From contig NZ_JAFLWW010000005.1 in assembly GCF_018555685.1 (NCBI RefSeq), positions 186,001 through 250,000 on the forward strand: a stretch of DNA of 64,000 nucleotides, in the 5' to 3' direction. Position 1 is the stretch's first letter, and the number at the start of each line of letters is the position of its first letter. Source of the stretch: Aminobacter anthyllidis. GTDB taxonomy: Bacteria > Pseudomonadota > Alphaproteobacteria > Rhizobiales > Rhizobiaceae. Both the position numbers and the translations under genes were made by a program. Shown piece by piece: positions 8,159 to 16,815 of the stretch. The notes under the pieces are model-generated. The model was not told the origin of the DNA and searched no databases. It saw nothing but the letters and a program-made list of their open reading frames with translations.

Positions 8159-10243
8159 ATGACCTTGTTGACCGTCTCACGCACCGACAACCCGTCGGGC
8201 ACGCCGAGCCCCACCATCGTGGCCGGGCAGATCGTGCGCCGGCTGCGCGCTGCCCAGGACTGGCAGATCGAGATCGACCATATCCTGGAAAGCTTTGCGC
8301 GCGGCTTCGGCGGCCATCGCACCATCCTGTTTCGGCTGCGCGACGTGCCCGGCCAGGGCTTCGCGCAGTCGATCTCCGCCTACTGGGTCGATCCGAAGAT
8401 CGAGTCCATTGCCGCACCGCCAACGACAATCAACCAGACGCTTGTCGATTCCGACCCGCTGCTCGAACGTCTTGCCGAGGAAGGCCGCCAGGGCAAGATC
8501 TTCACCGGCCTGACACGCGACCTGACCGGCTTCCTGCGCACCGATTTCGAAAAGCAGCACATCAAGTCGTTCCTGTCGGTGTCGGTCTCGGCGCACGGCC
8601 ATCTCTGGGGCACGCTCGCCGTCAATGACTGCCTGGTCGAGCGTCACTGGAACGACGACGAGATCGCCGCGCTCGAAATCATCGCCGCAGCCCTTGGCGA
8701 TGCTATCGAGCGTTCGCTGTCGGAATATCATGTCAGCGAGATCATCCGCCGCACCATGCTGCAGGCCTCGCTCGACGCCATCATGGTCGTCGACGAGACG
8801 GGCTCGATCATCGAGTTCAACCCGGCGGCCGAAAAGATGTTCGGCTGGAGCCGCGACGAGATCCTTGGCAAGGACCTGCTCGATACGGTGATCCCCAGCT
8901 ACTACCGCAAGGGCTACAACAACGGCGCCGAGTACCTGGCCGGGCGTGGCTCGCCGATGGTCGGCCACCGGCTGGAGACCGTGACCCAGAACGCGTCAGG
9001 CGAGATCATCCCGATCGAGCTAACCGCCAACGAGATGCGGCTGGCCGACCGGCGGCTCGTGCTCGGCTCGATCCGTGACCTCAGGGAAAAGCACCGCGCC
9101 GAAGAAGAGATCAACCGCCAGCGCGAGAAGCTGCACCAGAACGAAAAGATGGCGGCGATGGGCTCGCTGCTCGCCGGCGTCTCGCACGAGCTCAACAACC
9201 CGCTTGCCGTGGTCGTTGCCCAGTCGACGCTGCTGCACGAATTCGCCCCCGACCCGCAGACCAAGATCCGCGCTGAAAAGGTACGCGCCGCCGCCGAACG
9301 TTGCGGCCGCATCGTCAAGAGTTTCCTCGGCATGGTGCGCCTGCACCCGACCTCACGGGCGGAGACCGACCTCAACCAGGTCATTCGCGCAGCACTTGAG
9401 GTCACCGCCTATGGCGCCCGCTCCAGCGGCATCAGCATTGCCACCGAGCTTGCACCCGGCACGCTGAGCGTGATGGCCGACGCCGACCATATGACCCAGG
9501 TCGCCGCCAACTTCCTGGTCAACAGCCAGCATGCGTTGGCTGCGGCACCCGCCGACCGGATCATCCGCGTCAGGACTTTCCGCAATGCCGACGGCAGCGC
9601 CGGCTTCTCGGTCGAGGACTCCGGCCCCGGCATCGCCGAGGCGATCCGCGACCGCATCTTCGAGTCCTATTTCACCACCAAGCCGGTCGGGGTCGGCACC
9701 GGCATCGGCCTGTCGATCTCGAAAGCCATCGTCGACCGCCACAACGGCAAGGTCTGGTTCGAGCCGGTGGTGCCGACGGGCGCGCGCTTCATCGTCGAAC
9801 TGCCGCCAATGGGCGCCGGCCACAGCACGATTCTGGAGGCAACGCCAAAGTCGAGCGGCCTGCGCCATGCCGTCATCATCGACGACGAGCCTGATGTCGC
9901 CGCATCGCTGGCCGACATCCTAGAACTGATGGGCGTCAAGTCGCGCATCGTTTCGACCTGGGATTCGGTCGCCGAAGCGCTGGCCGACCAGCCCGACATC
10001 ATCTTTTCCGACCTGCGCATGCCCGACCGCAGCGGCATCACCATCTTCCGCGAGATCGTCGCGTCGCAGCCCGAGATGGCGCCACGCTTCGTGCTCGTCA
10101 CCGGCGATCTGATCGGTGCCAAGGCCGAACTCGAGCAACTGCCGCCCAACCTCAAGCCGCATATACTGGAAAAGCCGTTCAGCACCTTCGATGTGCGCAG
10201 CGCGCTCAGCGCGGTCTCCGAACAGGTCGCCGACAGCGCCTGA
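8159..10243 (+). CDS. Hybrid sensor histidine kinase (GAF-like, PAS, HisKA, HATPase, receiver)
   Basis: Cytoplasmic 694-residue kinase with no membrane segments. Domains in order: a GAF-like sensor (about 30-185), PAS (about 195-312), a short coiled coil, HisKA with phospho-His343 in VSHELNNPLA, HATPase (about 445-550; N-box NFLVNSQHAL, G-boxes VEDSGPGIA and GTGIGLSI), and a C-terminal receiver (about 570-685) with Asp618 in FSDLRMPDRSG. The internal receiver suggests phosphorelay or autoregulation. It lies just downstream of a full OmpR-type regulator, its likely partner. The signal is probably cytosolic. Confidence 0.92.
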   Translation: MTLLTVSRTDNPSGTPSPTIVAGQIVRRLRAAQDWQIEIDHILESFARGFGGHRTILFRLRDVPGQGFAQSISAYWVDPKIESIAAPPTTINQTLVDSDPLLERLAEEGRQGKIFTGLTRDLTGFLRTDFEKQHIKSFLSVSVSAHGHLWGTLAVNDCLVERHWNDDEIAALEIIAAALGDAIERSLSEYHVSEIIRRTMLQASLDAIMVVDETGSIIEFNPAAEKMFGWSRDEILGKDLLDTVIPSYYRKGYNNGAEYLAGRGSPMVGHRLETVTQNASGEIIPIELTANEMRLADRRLVLGSIRDLREKHRAEEEINRQREKLHQNEKMAAMGSLLAGVSHELNNPLAVVVAQSTLLHEFAPDPQTKIRAEKVRAAAERCGRIVKSFLGMVRLHPTSRAETDLNQVIRAALEVTAYGARSSGISIATELAPGTLSVMADADHMTQVAANFLVNSQHALAAAPADRIIRVRTFRNADGSAGFSVEDSGPGIAEAIRDRIFESYFTTKPVGVGTGIGLSISKAIVDRHNGKVWFEPVVPTGARFIVELPPMGAGHSTILEATPKSSGLRHAVIIDDEPDVAASLADILELMGVKSRIVSTWDSVAEALADQPDIIFSDLRMPDRSGITIFREIVASQPEMAPRFVLVTGDLIGAKAELEQLPPNLKPHILEKPFSTFDVRSALSAVSEQVADSA

Positions 10244-10264
10244 CCTTGTCCTGCATCGATAGCG

Positions 10265-11038
10265 TCACTGGGCGGTGTAGCCACCGTCGATGACGAGCTC
10301 CGTCCCGGTTACGAAGCTCGATTCATCGGAAGCCAAGTAGAGTACGCCATAAGCGACGTCGTCAGGCTCTCCAACCCGGCCGAGCGGTGTCAGCTCGACG
10401 GCCTTGTTGCCCGCACCGCTGGCCGCAAGCCTGTCGAGCGCGCCCGTCGACATCGGCGTACGGACCCAGCCCGGGCAGATCGAGTTGACGCGGATGCCGT
10501 AGCGCTCCTTGGCGCAATGCAGCGCCGCCGACTTGCTGAACAGCTTGACCCCGCCCTTGCTCGCGACATAGGCGGCGGTCGAGGGGCTGCCGACGATGCC
10601 CATTGTCGACGAGAAGTTGACGATCGACCCGCCCTTGCCGGTCTTCCGCATCGCCTCGATGCCGTATTTGGTGCCGAGAAACACGCCTTCCATATTGACG
10701 GCCATCACCTTGCGCCAATCGTCGAGGCTGAGATCTTCGACGCTGCCGAAAGGAGCGCCGACACCGGCATTGTTGACCAGGATATGCAGGCCGCCAAACG
10801 CCTCGAGCGTCTTTGCCATCACGCCCTGCCAGCCGGTTTCCGAAGTCACGTCATGTTCGGCATAGAGGCTGCGCCCGCCAGCTATCCGGATGGCTTCGGC
10901 GACCTGGCGGCCTTTGTCGGCCTGCAGGTCGCTGACGACGACTGCCGCGCCCTGGCGCGCCAGCAGCTTGGCGCTCGCTTCCCCCATGCCTGACGCGGCA
11001 CCGGTCACGATCGCAACTTTTCCTTCGACGCGGCCCAT
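10265..11038 (-). CDS. SDR-family NAD(P)-dependent oxidoreductase
   Basis: A 257-residue classical short-chain dehydrogenase. It has the cofactor motif TGAASGMG (residues 12-19), NNAG near 89-92, and the catalytic set Ser144, Tyr157 and Lys161 (YVASK). The C-terminal segment FVTGTELVIDGGYTAQ is the usual family end. The fold resembles FabG and cyclopentanol or secondary-alcohol dehydrogenases; the substrate cannot be assigned. It stands alone on the minus strand, convergent with the hybrid kinase. Confidence 0.9.
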   Translation of the reverse strand: MGRVEGKVAIVTGAASGMGEASAKLLARQGAAVVVSDLQADKGRQVAEAIRIAGGRSLYAEHDVTSETGWQGVMAKTLEAFGGLHILVNNAGVGAPFGSVEDLSLDDWRKVMAVNMEGVFLGTKYGIEAMRKTGKGGSIVNFSSTMGIVGSPSTAAYVASKGGVKLFSKSAALHCAKERYGIRVNSICPGWVRTPMSTGALDRLAASGAGNKAVELTPLGRVGEPDDVAYGVLYLASDESSFVTGTELVIDGGYTAQ

Positions 11039-11130
11039 CGCTGATCCCCTTGCATGAGGAGTTCATGGTCGGGCAACGACGCTGGCCACTGCATCGTCCT
11101 GAGGGACTAACAGCACGCTTGCGCCAGAAC

Positions 11131-11163
11131 AAAAAAAGCCCCCGCAGCCGAAGCCGCGGGGGA
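11131..11163 (-). terminator. Rho-independent terminator for the 11221 gene
   Basis: On the minus strand a GC stem (CCCCCGCGGC / GCTGCGGGGG, TTCG loop) is followed by seven T residues, 58 bp past the stop of the minus-strand gene that ends at 11221. Confidence 0.85.
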
Positions 11164-11220
11164 GGTACGCGCTGGAGGATCTGTGTGCAGGCGCGGGGAT
11201 TGGTGGCAGCGCTCGGTGCG

Positions 11221-11631
11221 CTAGAAGATGTTGGGCGTGGTGCGGACCAGTTCGGCGCTGGCGATCAGCCTGACTTTGCGCGCTTCGCGCATGCCGGTTT
11301 CCTTGGCGATGGTCTCGACGCAGATCTTGCTTTCGGCGCCCCAGGCCTGCCCACGGCAGGCGATCTCGGTCTCGGACAGCGGCAACCTGTCGGTCTTGGC
11401 AGTCGTTTGCGCACCGTCGATGACCCGTGGCGTCGAGCCCATCGAGGCAAAGGCCGGACCGCTGGTCGGGGCCAGCACCATCGACGAAAGGGAGGCGATC
11501 ACGAAAACCGAAAACATGGCCATCGGGTGCTCGTTGGCACGCTGGCGGATGGCAAGGCGCGGACGGCGATAGATGTGCGAACGCGGCTGGAACTTGTGGT
11601 CGAACTCGGAAAGCTGGGTGGAACCGGACAT
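11221..11631 (-). CDS. Single-pass membrane protein of unknown function
   Basis: About 136 residues from MSGSTQLSEF. The N-terminal part is basic (HKFQPRSHIYRRPRLAIRQRANEHPMA), followed by one hydrophobic segment (about 42-62, FSVFVIASLSSMVLAPTSGPA) and a periplasmic-looking C-terminal domain containing two Cys (ACRGQAWG, KICVETIAKETG). An upstream in-frame ATG (MKFNEK, 27 nt earlier) is possible but its AGGGGA is too close. A terminator follows. The family is not recognised. The Cys pair could form a disulfide. Confidence 0.7.
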   Translation of the reverse strand: MSGSTQLSEFDHKFQPRSHIYRRPRLAIRQRANEHPMAMFSVFVIASLSSMVLAPTSGPAFASMGSTPRVIDGAQTTAKTDRLPLSETEIACRGQAWGAESKICVETIAKETGMREARKVRLIASAELVRTTPNIF

Positions 11632-11887
11632 TGGGCAGCTCTTTTCGTTAAATTTCATTCCCCTGTTGATATGAATGTAACCGCGCTTTGTAACGCGCCG
11701 ATGCTGATCAGCGACGTCTAATGCAACAACCGGCAAACCTCATAAACAGTCAGTATTTCTGTCCAATCGGTCACAATCAGTCGTCATATCAGTCATTTCG
11801 GCCGGCAAGCTGTACCATTCCGAGAAAGCGCCGAAAGTGCCTTTGTAACAGCCTGCCTGAAATTCAGGCATATACGAAAATAACGAA

Positions 11888-11915
11888 AGGCCGGTGCAGT
11901 CGCCTGCACCGGCCT
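11888..11915 (-). terminator. Terminator hairpin after the detoxification operon
   Basis: AGGCCGGTGCAG/CTGCACCGGCCT stem with a 4-nt loop, followed on the minus strand by TTTCGTTA. It lies about 40 bp beyond the stop of the acetyltransferase gene that ends the operon. Confidence 0.7.
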
Positions 11916-11956
11916 ATCGGATTGGACCGGGCGATGCCCGGCGTCGGTGTTTGAGC

Positions 11957-12256
11957 CTAGCCGTTCAGCACGTCAGCCCATTCGGGATGGCGGCGGAATT
12001 GCGCCGCCGCAAACGGGCACAGCGGGATGATCTTCTTGCCCGCGGCGCGTGCGTCTTCGACCGCCCGCGTCACCAGCCGCAGGCCCGCGCCTTGGCCACG
12101 GAAGGCATCGGGCACTTCGGTATGGTCGATGATGAACAGCTGTTCGCTGACATTGCTGTAGGTCATCTCGGCTTCGGCCCCGCCGGCGCCGCGTATGACG
12201 TAGCGCCCCTTGCTGCCGCGGTCCTCGTGCTCGATCGCCGCCAGTTCTTCAGCCAT
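11957..12256 (-). CDS. Small GNAT-like N-acetyltransferase (NATD1/YjdJ type)
   Basis: A 99-residue protein of the short GNAT-like family. It carries a VPDAFRGQGAGLRLVTRAV segment that matches the acetyl-CoA pyrophosphate-binding loop (R/Q-x-x-G-x-A/G) and the KIIPLCPFAAAQFRRHPEW end typical of this family. Such proteins are a minimal GNAT domain with unknown substrates. The start lies 2 bp from the upstream hydrolase stop, making this the third gene of the dioxygenase-hydrolase operon. Confidence 0.88.
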   Translation of the reverse strand: MAEELAAIEHEDRGSKGRYVIRGAGGAEAEMTYSNVSEQLFIIDHTEVPDAFRGQGAGLRLVTRAVEDARAAGKKIIPLCPFAAAQFRRHPEWADVLNG

Positions 12257-12258
12257 TG

Positions 12259-12879
12259 TTACAGCTCCTTTGTTGCGGTGGTGAAAAGGCGCTTCACCGC
12301 ATCGATTTCGTTGGGTCGCACTTCGTGGCCACCTTCATGCCACTCGAGACTGACATCGGCACCGACTTGCCGCAAATAGGCGTCGAGCCGGCTCGTCAGT
12401 TCGGGCGGACAGATCGGATCGCGCCGGCCGGCGGTAACAAGCACTTGCCGGCCAGCAAGGCTGCCCTTCACGTCAGGCGCAAACGGGATCAGCGGGTGCA
12501 TCAGCGCCACCGCGTCGAACAATCCGGGTTCGGCAAACAGCACCGAGGCCAGGATGTTGGCGCCATTGGAATAGCCGAGCGCCAGAATCCGCGACGGTTT
12601 TGCCGCCGCGATGTGCGCCCTGACGAAACCGGCCATCTTGTCGGTCGCCCTTGCAAGATCGTCCATGTCGTAGACGCCCTCGCCGGTGCGGCGGAAGAAG
12701 CGTGCCGCGCCCATTTCAGAGACGTCGCCGCGTGGCGACACGATCGTCGCGCCAGGCACCAGCTCCTGGGCAAAGCCCAGAAGCTGGTTTTCGTCGCCGC
12801 CGGTGCCGTGGAAGGCGAAGACCAACGCGCTGCCCGGTTCGCCGGGCAACAGCTTGTGGATGTAGCTATCCTTGCTCAT
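12259..12879 (-). CDS. Alpha/beta hydrolase, phospholipase/carboxylesterase (MhqD-like)
   Basis: A 206-residue serine hydrolase: HGTGGDENQ oxyanion region near residue 24, nucleophile in GYSNGA, Asp in GRRDPICP, and a late His in EGGHEV. This is the short carboxylesterase fold of MhqD/YodD. It lies 10 bp downstream of a ring-cleaving dioxygenase gene, the same pairing seen in the Bacillus mhq (methylhydroquinone) resistance loci, so a role in hydrolysing quinone or catechol breakdown products is inferred. Confidence 0.9.
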   Translation of the reverse strand: MSKDSYIHKLLPGEPGSALVFAFHGTGGDENQLLGFAQELVPGATIVSPRGDVSEMGAARFFRRTGEGVYDMDDLARATDKMAGFVRAHIAAAKPSRILALGYSNGANILASVLFAEPGLFDAVALMHPLIPFAPDVKGSLAGRQVLVTAGRRDPICPPELTSRLDAYLRQVGADVSLEWHEGGHEVRPNEIDAVKRLFTTATKEL

Positions 12880-12889
12880 TGGTCCCTCC

Positions 12890-13822
12890 TCAGTCGTCCA
12901 GCGGCTGCAGGTTGTTTTCGAGATAATCGCGGAGATGCGCGTGCTGCGACGGCAGCTTCAGCGCCTCACCGAGATGGGCGGTGTCCTCGTCGCGGTCGAA
13001 GCCGGGCTCGTTGGTCGCCACCTCGAACAGCACGCCGCCGGGGGTGCGGAAGTAGATCGCCCAGAAATAGTCGCGGTCGATGACCGGCGTCACCTGGTAA
13101 CCCGTATCCATCAACGCCTTGCGCACCTCGAGCTGCTTGGCCCGGTTCTCCACCGCAAAGGCGATGTGGTGCACGGATCCTGCGCCCATGCCGGCAAACG
13201 ATGCCCCAGGCAGCGTCTCGATGTCGATGAAGTCGGCACCGTTGCCGTCCTTCACCGCCAGCCGTTTGACGTTGCCGGACGTGTCGACCGCCTCATAGCC
13301 CATGAACTTCAGCAGCTCTTCGGTGGCACCACCGTCGCGCAGCCTGAGCGTCGCCGAATGAAAGCCGCGGATCGCCTCGTCATTGCCGACGCCGCCCTTG
13401 ACCCAGGGCGCACGGGTGTCGCCCTTGGCCTCGACCAGCGCGAAACCATCTCCATCGGGCCCGGCGAAGCTCAGGCGCTTCTCGCCAAACTGCTCGTTAC
13501 GGGCAAGCCCGCCCACGCCCTGTTCGGCAAAGCGCTTTTCCCAGAAAGGTAGCGTGCCATCGGGAACCGAAAACACCGTCGTGCCGACCTCGCCAACGCC
13601 GGGACGGCCCTGGCCGATGTTGGGGAACGGAAAGTAGGTCATGACCGAACCCGGCGTGCCCAGCTCGTCGGCATAATAGAGGTGGTAGACATCAGGCGCG
13701 TCGAAATTGACTGTCTTCTTGACCCGGCGCAGGCCGAGCTTGTGGGTAAAAAACTGGTTATTCTGTGCCGCATCCTTGGCCATCGAGGTGACGTGATGCA
13801 GACCCTTGATCTGGTCGAGCAT
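12890..13822 (-). CDS. Ring-cleaving dioxygenase, tandem VOC domains (MhqO-like)
   Basis: A 310-residue protein of two vicinal-oxygen-chelate domains, with motifs LHHVTSMAKDA at the N-terminus, VHHIAFAVENR mid-protein and GVLFEVATNEPGF near the C-terminus. These supply the His, His, Glu metal ligands of extradiol-type enzymes. Length and motifs match MhqO/MhqA-like dioxygenases that open hydroquinone rings. The chosen ATG has a good Shine-Dalgarno site (AAAGGGAG); a 25-residue upstream extension is not supported. It is first gene of the operon with the hydrolase and acetyltransferase. No MarR-type MhqR regulator is adjacent. Confidence 0.92.
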   Translation of the reverse strand: MLDQIKGLHHVTSMAKDAAQNNQFFTHKLGLRRVKKTVNFDAPDVYHLYYADELGTPGSVMTYFPFPNIGQGRPGVGEVGTTVFSVPDGTLPFWEKRFAEQGVGGLARNEQFGEKRLSFAGPDGDGFALVEAKGDTRAPWVKGGVGNDEAIRGFHSATLRLRDGGATEELLKFMGYEAVDTSGNVKRLAVKDGNGADFIDIETLPGASFAGMGAGSVHHIAFAVENRAKQLEVRKALMDTGYQVTPVIDRDYFWAIYFRTPGGVLFEVATNEPGFDRDEDTAHLGEALKLPSQHAHLRDYLENNLQPLDD

Positions 13823-13930
13823 GAACTTGCTCCCTTTCTCGCTGCGGCCCCTGCCGCGCTGTTGCGATGAATATGGTCGCATTGGCTGTGGCGGCAAAGT
13901 GGGCCGGCGCAGAATGGACTGTCGCCAATT

Positions 13931-13959
13931 TGTGAACGACGATCACACAAATGTTCACA
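13931..13959. promoter_or_regulatory. Inverted repeat in the dioxygenase/sulfatase divergent promoter region
   Basis: TGTGAAC at 13931-13937 faces GTTCACA at 13953-13959. A TGTGA-N7-TCACA subset is nested inside. It lies between divergent genes, so it is a candidate operator for the dioxygenase operon or the sulfatase. The binding protein is unknown. Confidence 0.4.
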
Positions 13960-14005
13960 GATTTTGGCATGAGCCATGCAGGCACAATGGCGCTTGCACG
14001 CGCCG

Positions 14006-15607
14006 ATGAATCCGGCTTCCTTGGCCGCGATTTCAGATTTGGGGGCGAGCTTGGCAGGCACCGGCAGACGGCAGAACATTCTTCTCATCACTTGCGACCA
14101 GTGGCGCGGCGACTCCTTGTCCGCCGCAGGCCATCCCGTGGTTAAGACACCCAACAGCGACGCGCTCGCCCGCGAAGGCGTCCTGTTCAAGCGCCATTAT
14201 GCCGGGGCAGCACCCTGCTCGCCGGCGCGGGCCTGCCTCTATACCGGCCTCTACCAGATGAACAACCGCGTCTGCCGCAATGGCACGCCGCTCGACGACA
14301 GGCACGACAACATCGCCCGCGCCGCCCGTCGCGTCGGCTACGACCCGACGCTGTTCGGCTACACCGATGTGTCGCCTGACCCGCGCAATCGTGCACCGGG
14401 CGATCCGTTCCTGCGCACCTATGAGGGCGTGCTTCCGGGGTTCACCACGAGGCAGCTGCTGCCCGAACACCAGAAGGGCTGGCTGTCCTGGCTCGCCGCT
14501 CGCGGCATCGATTCCAGCGCCGGCTTCCCCGACGTCCACCGGCCGGCGAACGCCGATGCTCCAGAAGTCAGCAACGCGATCCCCGTCTATTCGAAGGACG
14601 AAACGCCTGCCGCCTTCCTCACCGGCGAATTCCTGCGCTGGCTCGGCGAACTGGACGAAGGCGAACCATGGTTCGCCCATGTCTCGTTCCTCAGCCCGCA
14701 TCCACCCTTCATCGTGCCCGAGCCGTTCAACACAATGTACGACCCGGCCGAAGGCCCGGCCTATGCGCGCGCAGCGACCCTTGGCGCGGAGAAGGCGAGC
14801 CATCCGTTCCTCGCCTACCACCTCGAACATCACCAGAATAAGTCGAGCTTCATCCCCGGCGCCCCTGGCAATGTCGGCGACTGGAGTGAGGACGAGTTCC
14901 GCAAGATCCGCGCGCTCTATTACGGCATGATCTCGGAGGTCGATTCCCAGCTCGGCCGGATCTGGCAAGGCATCCGCGACAAGGGAGACTGGGACAACAC
15001 CATCGTCATCCTGACCTCCGACCATGCGGAGATGATGGGCGACCATTTCATGCTCGGCAAAGGCGGCTGGTTCGACGGCAGCTATCACATCCCGCTGATC
15101 GTCAAGGCGCCGGGCCACGAGCAGGCAGCGGGCAGCAGCGTCGACCGCTTCACCGCCGCCGTCGACATCATGCCGACCTTGCTCGACCTGATCGGCGGGG
15201 CAGCGCAACCGCATCTCGACGGCCAGTCGCTCAAGCCGTTCCTCGACGGCGACGAACCGGCTGGCTGGCGCGATGCCGCCCATTGGGAATACGACTTCCG
15301 CTCGGTCGCCGGCGGCACCACCGAAGCCCATTTCGGCACCGGCTCGCGCTCGCTCAACCTGTCAGTCATCCGCACCGAGGCGGTCAAGTACGTGCATTTC
15401 GGCGGCGGCCTGCCGCCTTTGCTTTACGACCTCGTCAACGACCCCGGCGAAACGCGCAATCTCGCCGATGATCCGGCCTGGCTGGCCGTGCGGCTCGATT
15501 TCGCGGAACGGCTCTTGGCCTGGCGTGCCAAGCACCTCGACCAGTCGCTGGCGCTGTCGGAGCTGGCCGAGACCGGTCCCACCGGCCATTTCCTGCGCCT
15601 GCCCTAG
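14006..15607 (+). CDS. Sulfatase-family hydrolase, phosphonate monoester hydrolase-like
   Basis: About 533 residues of the alkaline phosphatase superfamily. The metal site ITCDQWRGD lies near the N-terminus and CSPARACLYTG holds the Cys (about residue 71) that would be converted to formylglycine. HPPF and TSDHAEMMGDH supply further metal and active-site residues. The C-x-P-x-R signature fits both sulfatases and phosphonate/phosphodiester monoester hydrolases; the size and the MNNRVCRNGTPLD segment suggest the latter. The start is uncertain (13976 is an alternative, neither has a clear Shine-Dalgarno site). There is no signal peptide, so it is probably cytoplasmic. Confidence 0.9.
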   Translation: MNPASLAAISDLGASLAGTGRRQNILLITCDQWRGDSLSAAGHPVVKTPNSDALAREGVLFKRHYAGAAPCSPARACLYTGLYQMNNRVCRNGTPLDDRHDNIARAARRVGYDPTLFGYTDVSPDPRNRAPGDPFLRTYEGVLPGFTTRQLLPEHQKGWLSWLAARGIDSSAGFPDVHRPANADAPEVSNAIPVYSKDETPAAFLTGEFLRWLGELDEGEPWFAHVSFLSPHPPFIVPEPFNTMYDPAEGPAYARAATLGAEKASHPFLAYHLEHHQNKSSFIPGAPGNVGDWSEDEFRKIRALYYGMISEVDSQLGRIWQGIRDKGDWDNTIVILTSDHAEMMGDHFMLGKGGWFDGSYHIPLIVKAPGHEQAAGSSVDRFTAAVDIMPTLLDLIGGAAQPHLDGQSLKPFLDGDEPAGWRDAAHWEYDFRSVAGGTTEAHFGTGSRSLNLSVIRTEAVKYVHFGGGLPPLLYDLVNDPGETRNLADDPAWLAVRLDFAERLLAWRAKHLDQSLALSELAETGPTGHFLRLP

Positions 15608-15613
15608 CACGTA

Positions 15614-15645
15614 AAAAAGCCCGCGCCGAAGCGCGGGCCTTTCTT
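15614..15645. terminator. Bidirectional terminator between convergent genes
   Basis: GCCCGCGC/GCGCGGGC stem with a short loop, flanked by AAAAAA on the left and a T-rich CTTTCTT on the right, between the stops of the sulfatase gene and the PRC-barrel gene. Confidence 0.85.
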
Positions 15646-15662
15646 GCTCAGTGCCGCCGCAT

Positions 15663-16604
15663 CTACTGAACGATGATCAGGCGCTGCTCGTCGCGCTTGG
15701 CAGCCCAGCTGCCGGCGTCATAGGCCGGCTGGGCCTCGAGCTGTTCCTTGCTGAAGGTGGTGTAGAGATACTTCTTGCCTTCGGCATCAACCATGAAGGC
15801 GAGATTGTCGCTGCCCACGGCAACCTTCTTCTCACCCATGCCAAGGAAGCCTCCGACGTCGATGACATAAGCATCGATCTTGCCGTCCGCCGTCATCAGG
15901 ATATCGCCGATCTCGCCGATGTTGGCGTCGTCGGCGCCATAGACGGTGGTGCCCATCAGCTCCTCGGCGCGCAGATCGGCAGCAGGCAGCTCCTTGAGCG
16001 TCGACTTGTCGATGGCAGCGGTCTTGGTCTCGTCTGCCGTTGCCGCATCAGGCGTAGCCGGTACCTGGGCCGTCTCTTCCGTCGCCGGAGGCGTCGCCTC
16101 AGGTGCTACGGGAGCCTGTGCCGTCTGGTCGGTTGCCGGAGCAGCCGGATCCGTCGCTGCTACAGGTGCCGGCGCCGGCTCATAGCCACGGCGGTCGAAA
16201 TCGGGCAGCGCCTGCAGCTGCTCCTTGGTCGTGGCCATCACCAACCAGCGGTCGCCGTTCTTCTCGGCCCAGTCGAACTTGTCGAAGCTGACGGCGACAT
16301 TCTTTTCGCCGATGCCAAGGAAGCCACCGACACCGATGACGAGCTGATCGGCCTTGCCGTCTGCGGTCAGGACGATGTCGTTGACGTTGCCGATATTCTC
16401 GGCGTCGTCGGCGGTGCCGTTATAGACCTTCTCGCCAATGATGTTGGCGGCAAGAAAACCGTCGGCATGGGGGATCACTTCAGGCGTGGCCGGAGTGGCC
16501 TGGCTCGGTGCCGGTGCGGGAGCCGGTGCGGTGGTATCCTGGGCGTATGCGCCGGTTGCAACAAGCGTGGCAAAGGCGGTCGTGGCCAAAAGGTTGCGGA
16601 TCAT
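15663..16604 (-). CDS. Exported protein with two PRC-barrel domains
   Basis: A 313-residue protein with a signal peptide (cleavage near residue 21, GAYAQ). A Pro/Ala-rich linker leads to a first PRC-barrel domain (about 48-130). A long Ala/Pro/Thr linker (about 140-205) and a second PRC-barrel domain (about 212-295) follow. The two domains are clear repeats: IGNVNDIVLTADGKAD...GGFLGIGEKNVAV and IGEIGDILMTADGKID...GGFLGMGEKKVAV. PRC-barrel proteins of this type are frequent envelope stress proteins in Rhizobiales. An EcfG-type promoter lies upstream, placing it in the general stress regulon. Molecular function is unknown. Confidence 0.92.
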   Translation of the reverse strand: MIRNLLATTAFATLVATGAYAQDTTAPAPAPAPSQATPATPEVIPHADGFLAANIIGEKVYNGTADDAENIGNVNDIVLTADGKADQLVIGVGGFLGIGEKNVAVSFDKFDWAEKNGDRWLVMATTKEQLQALPDFDRRGYEPAPAPVAATDPAAPATDQTAQAPVAPEATPPATEETAQVPATPDAATADETKTAAIDKSTLKELPAADLRAEELMGTTVYGADDANIGEIGDILMTADGKIDAYVIDVGGFLGMGEKKVAVGSDNLAFMVDAEGKKYLYTTFSKEQLEAQPAYDAGSWAAKRDEQRLIIVQ

Positions 16605-16695
16605 GATATTCTCTCCTCGTGCGTGTTTTCATGCATGCCGCGCCTCGACCAGTCTTTTGCGGGAAGGGTCCGGCGCGGCCCCTTTACGGGTTCAC

Positions 16696-16720
16696 AACGT
16701 CGTGACCCGGTCATGGTTCC
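16696..16720 (-). promoter_or_regulatory. EcfG-type promoter for the PRC-barrel gene
   Basis: Minus strand GGAAC (16720-16716), 16-bp spacer, CGTT (16699-16696). It exactly matches the general stress sigma factor consensus. It lies about 90 bp upstream of the start codon. Confidence 0.85.
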
Positions 16721-16815
16721 GAAATTGTGGCAGGCTTATTTTCGGTGAGTGCCGGGAACCGAAGCGTCACTCGCATTTCGGCAAGCATTTCAAATTCCTC
16801 ATTCCCCAAGGGCAC

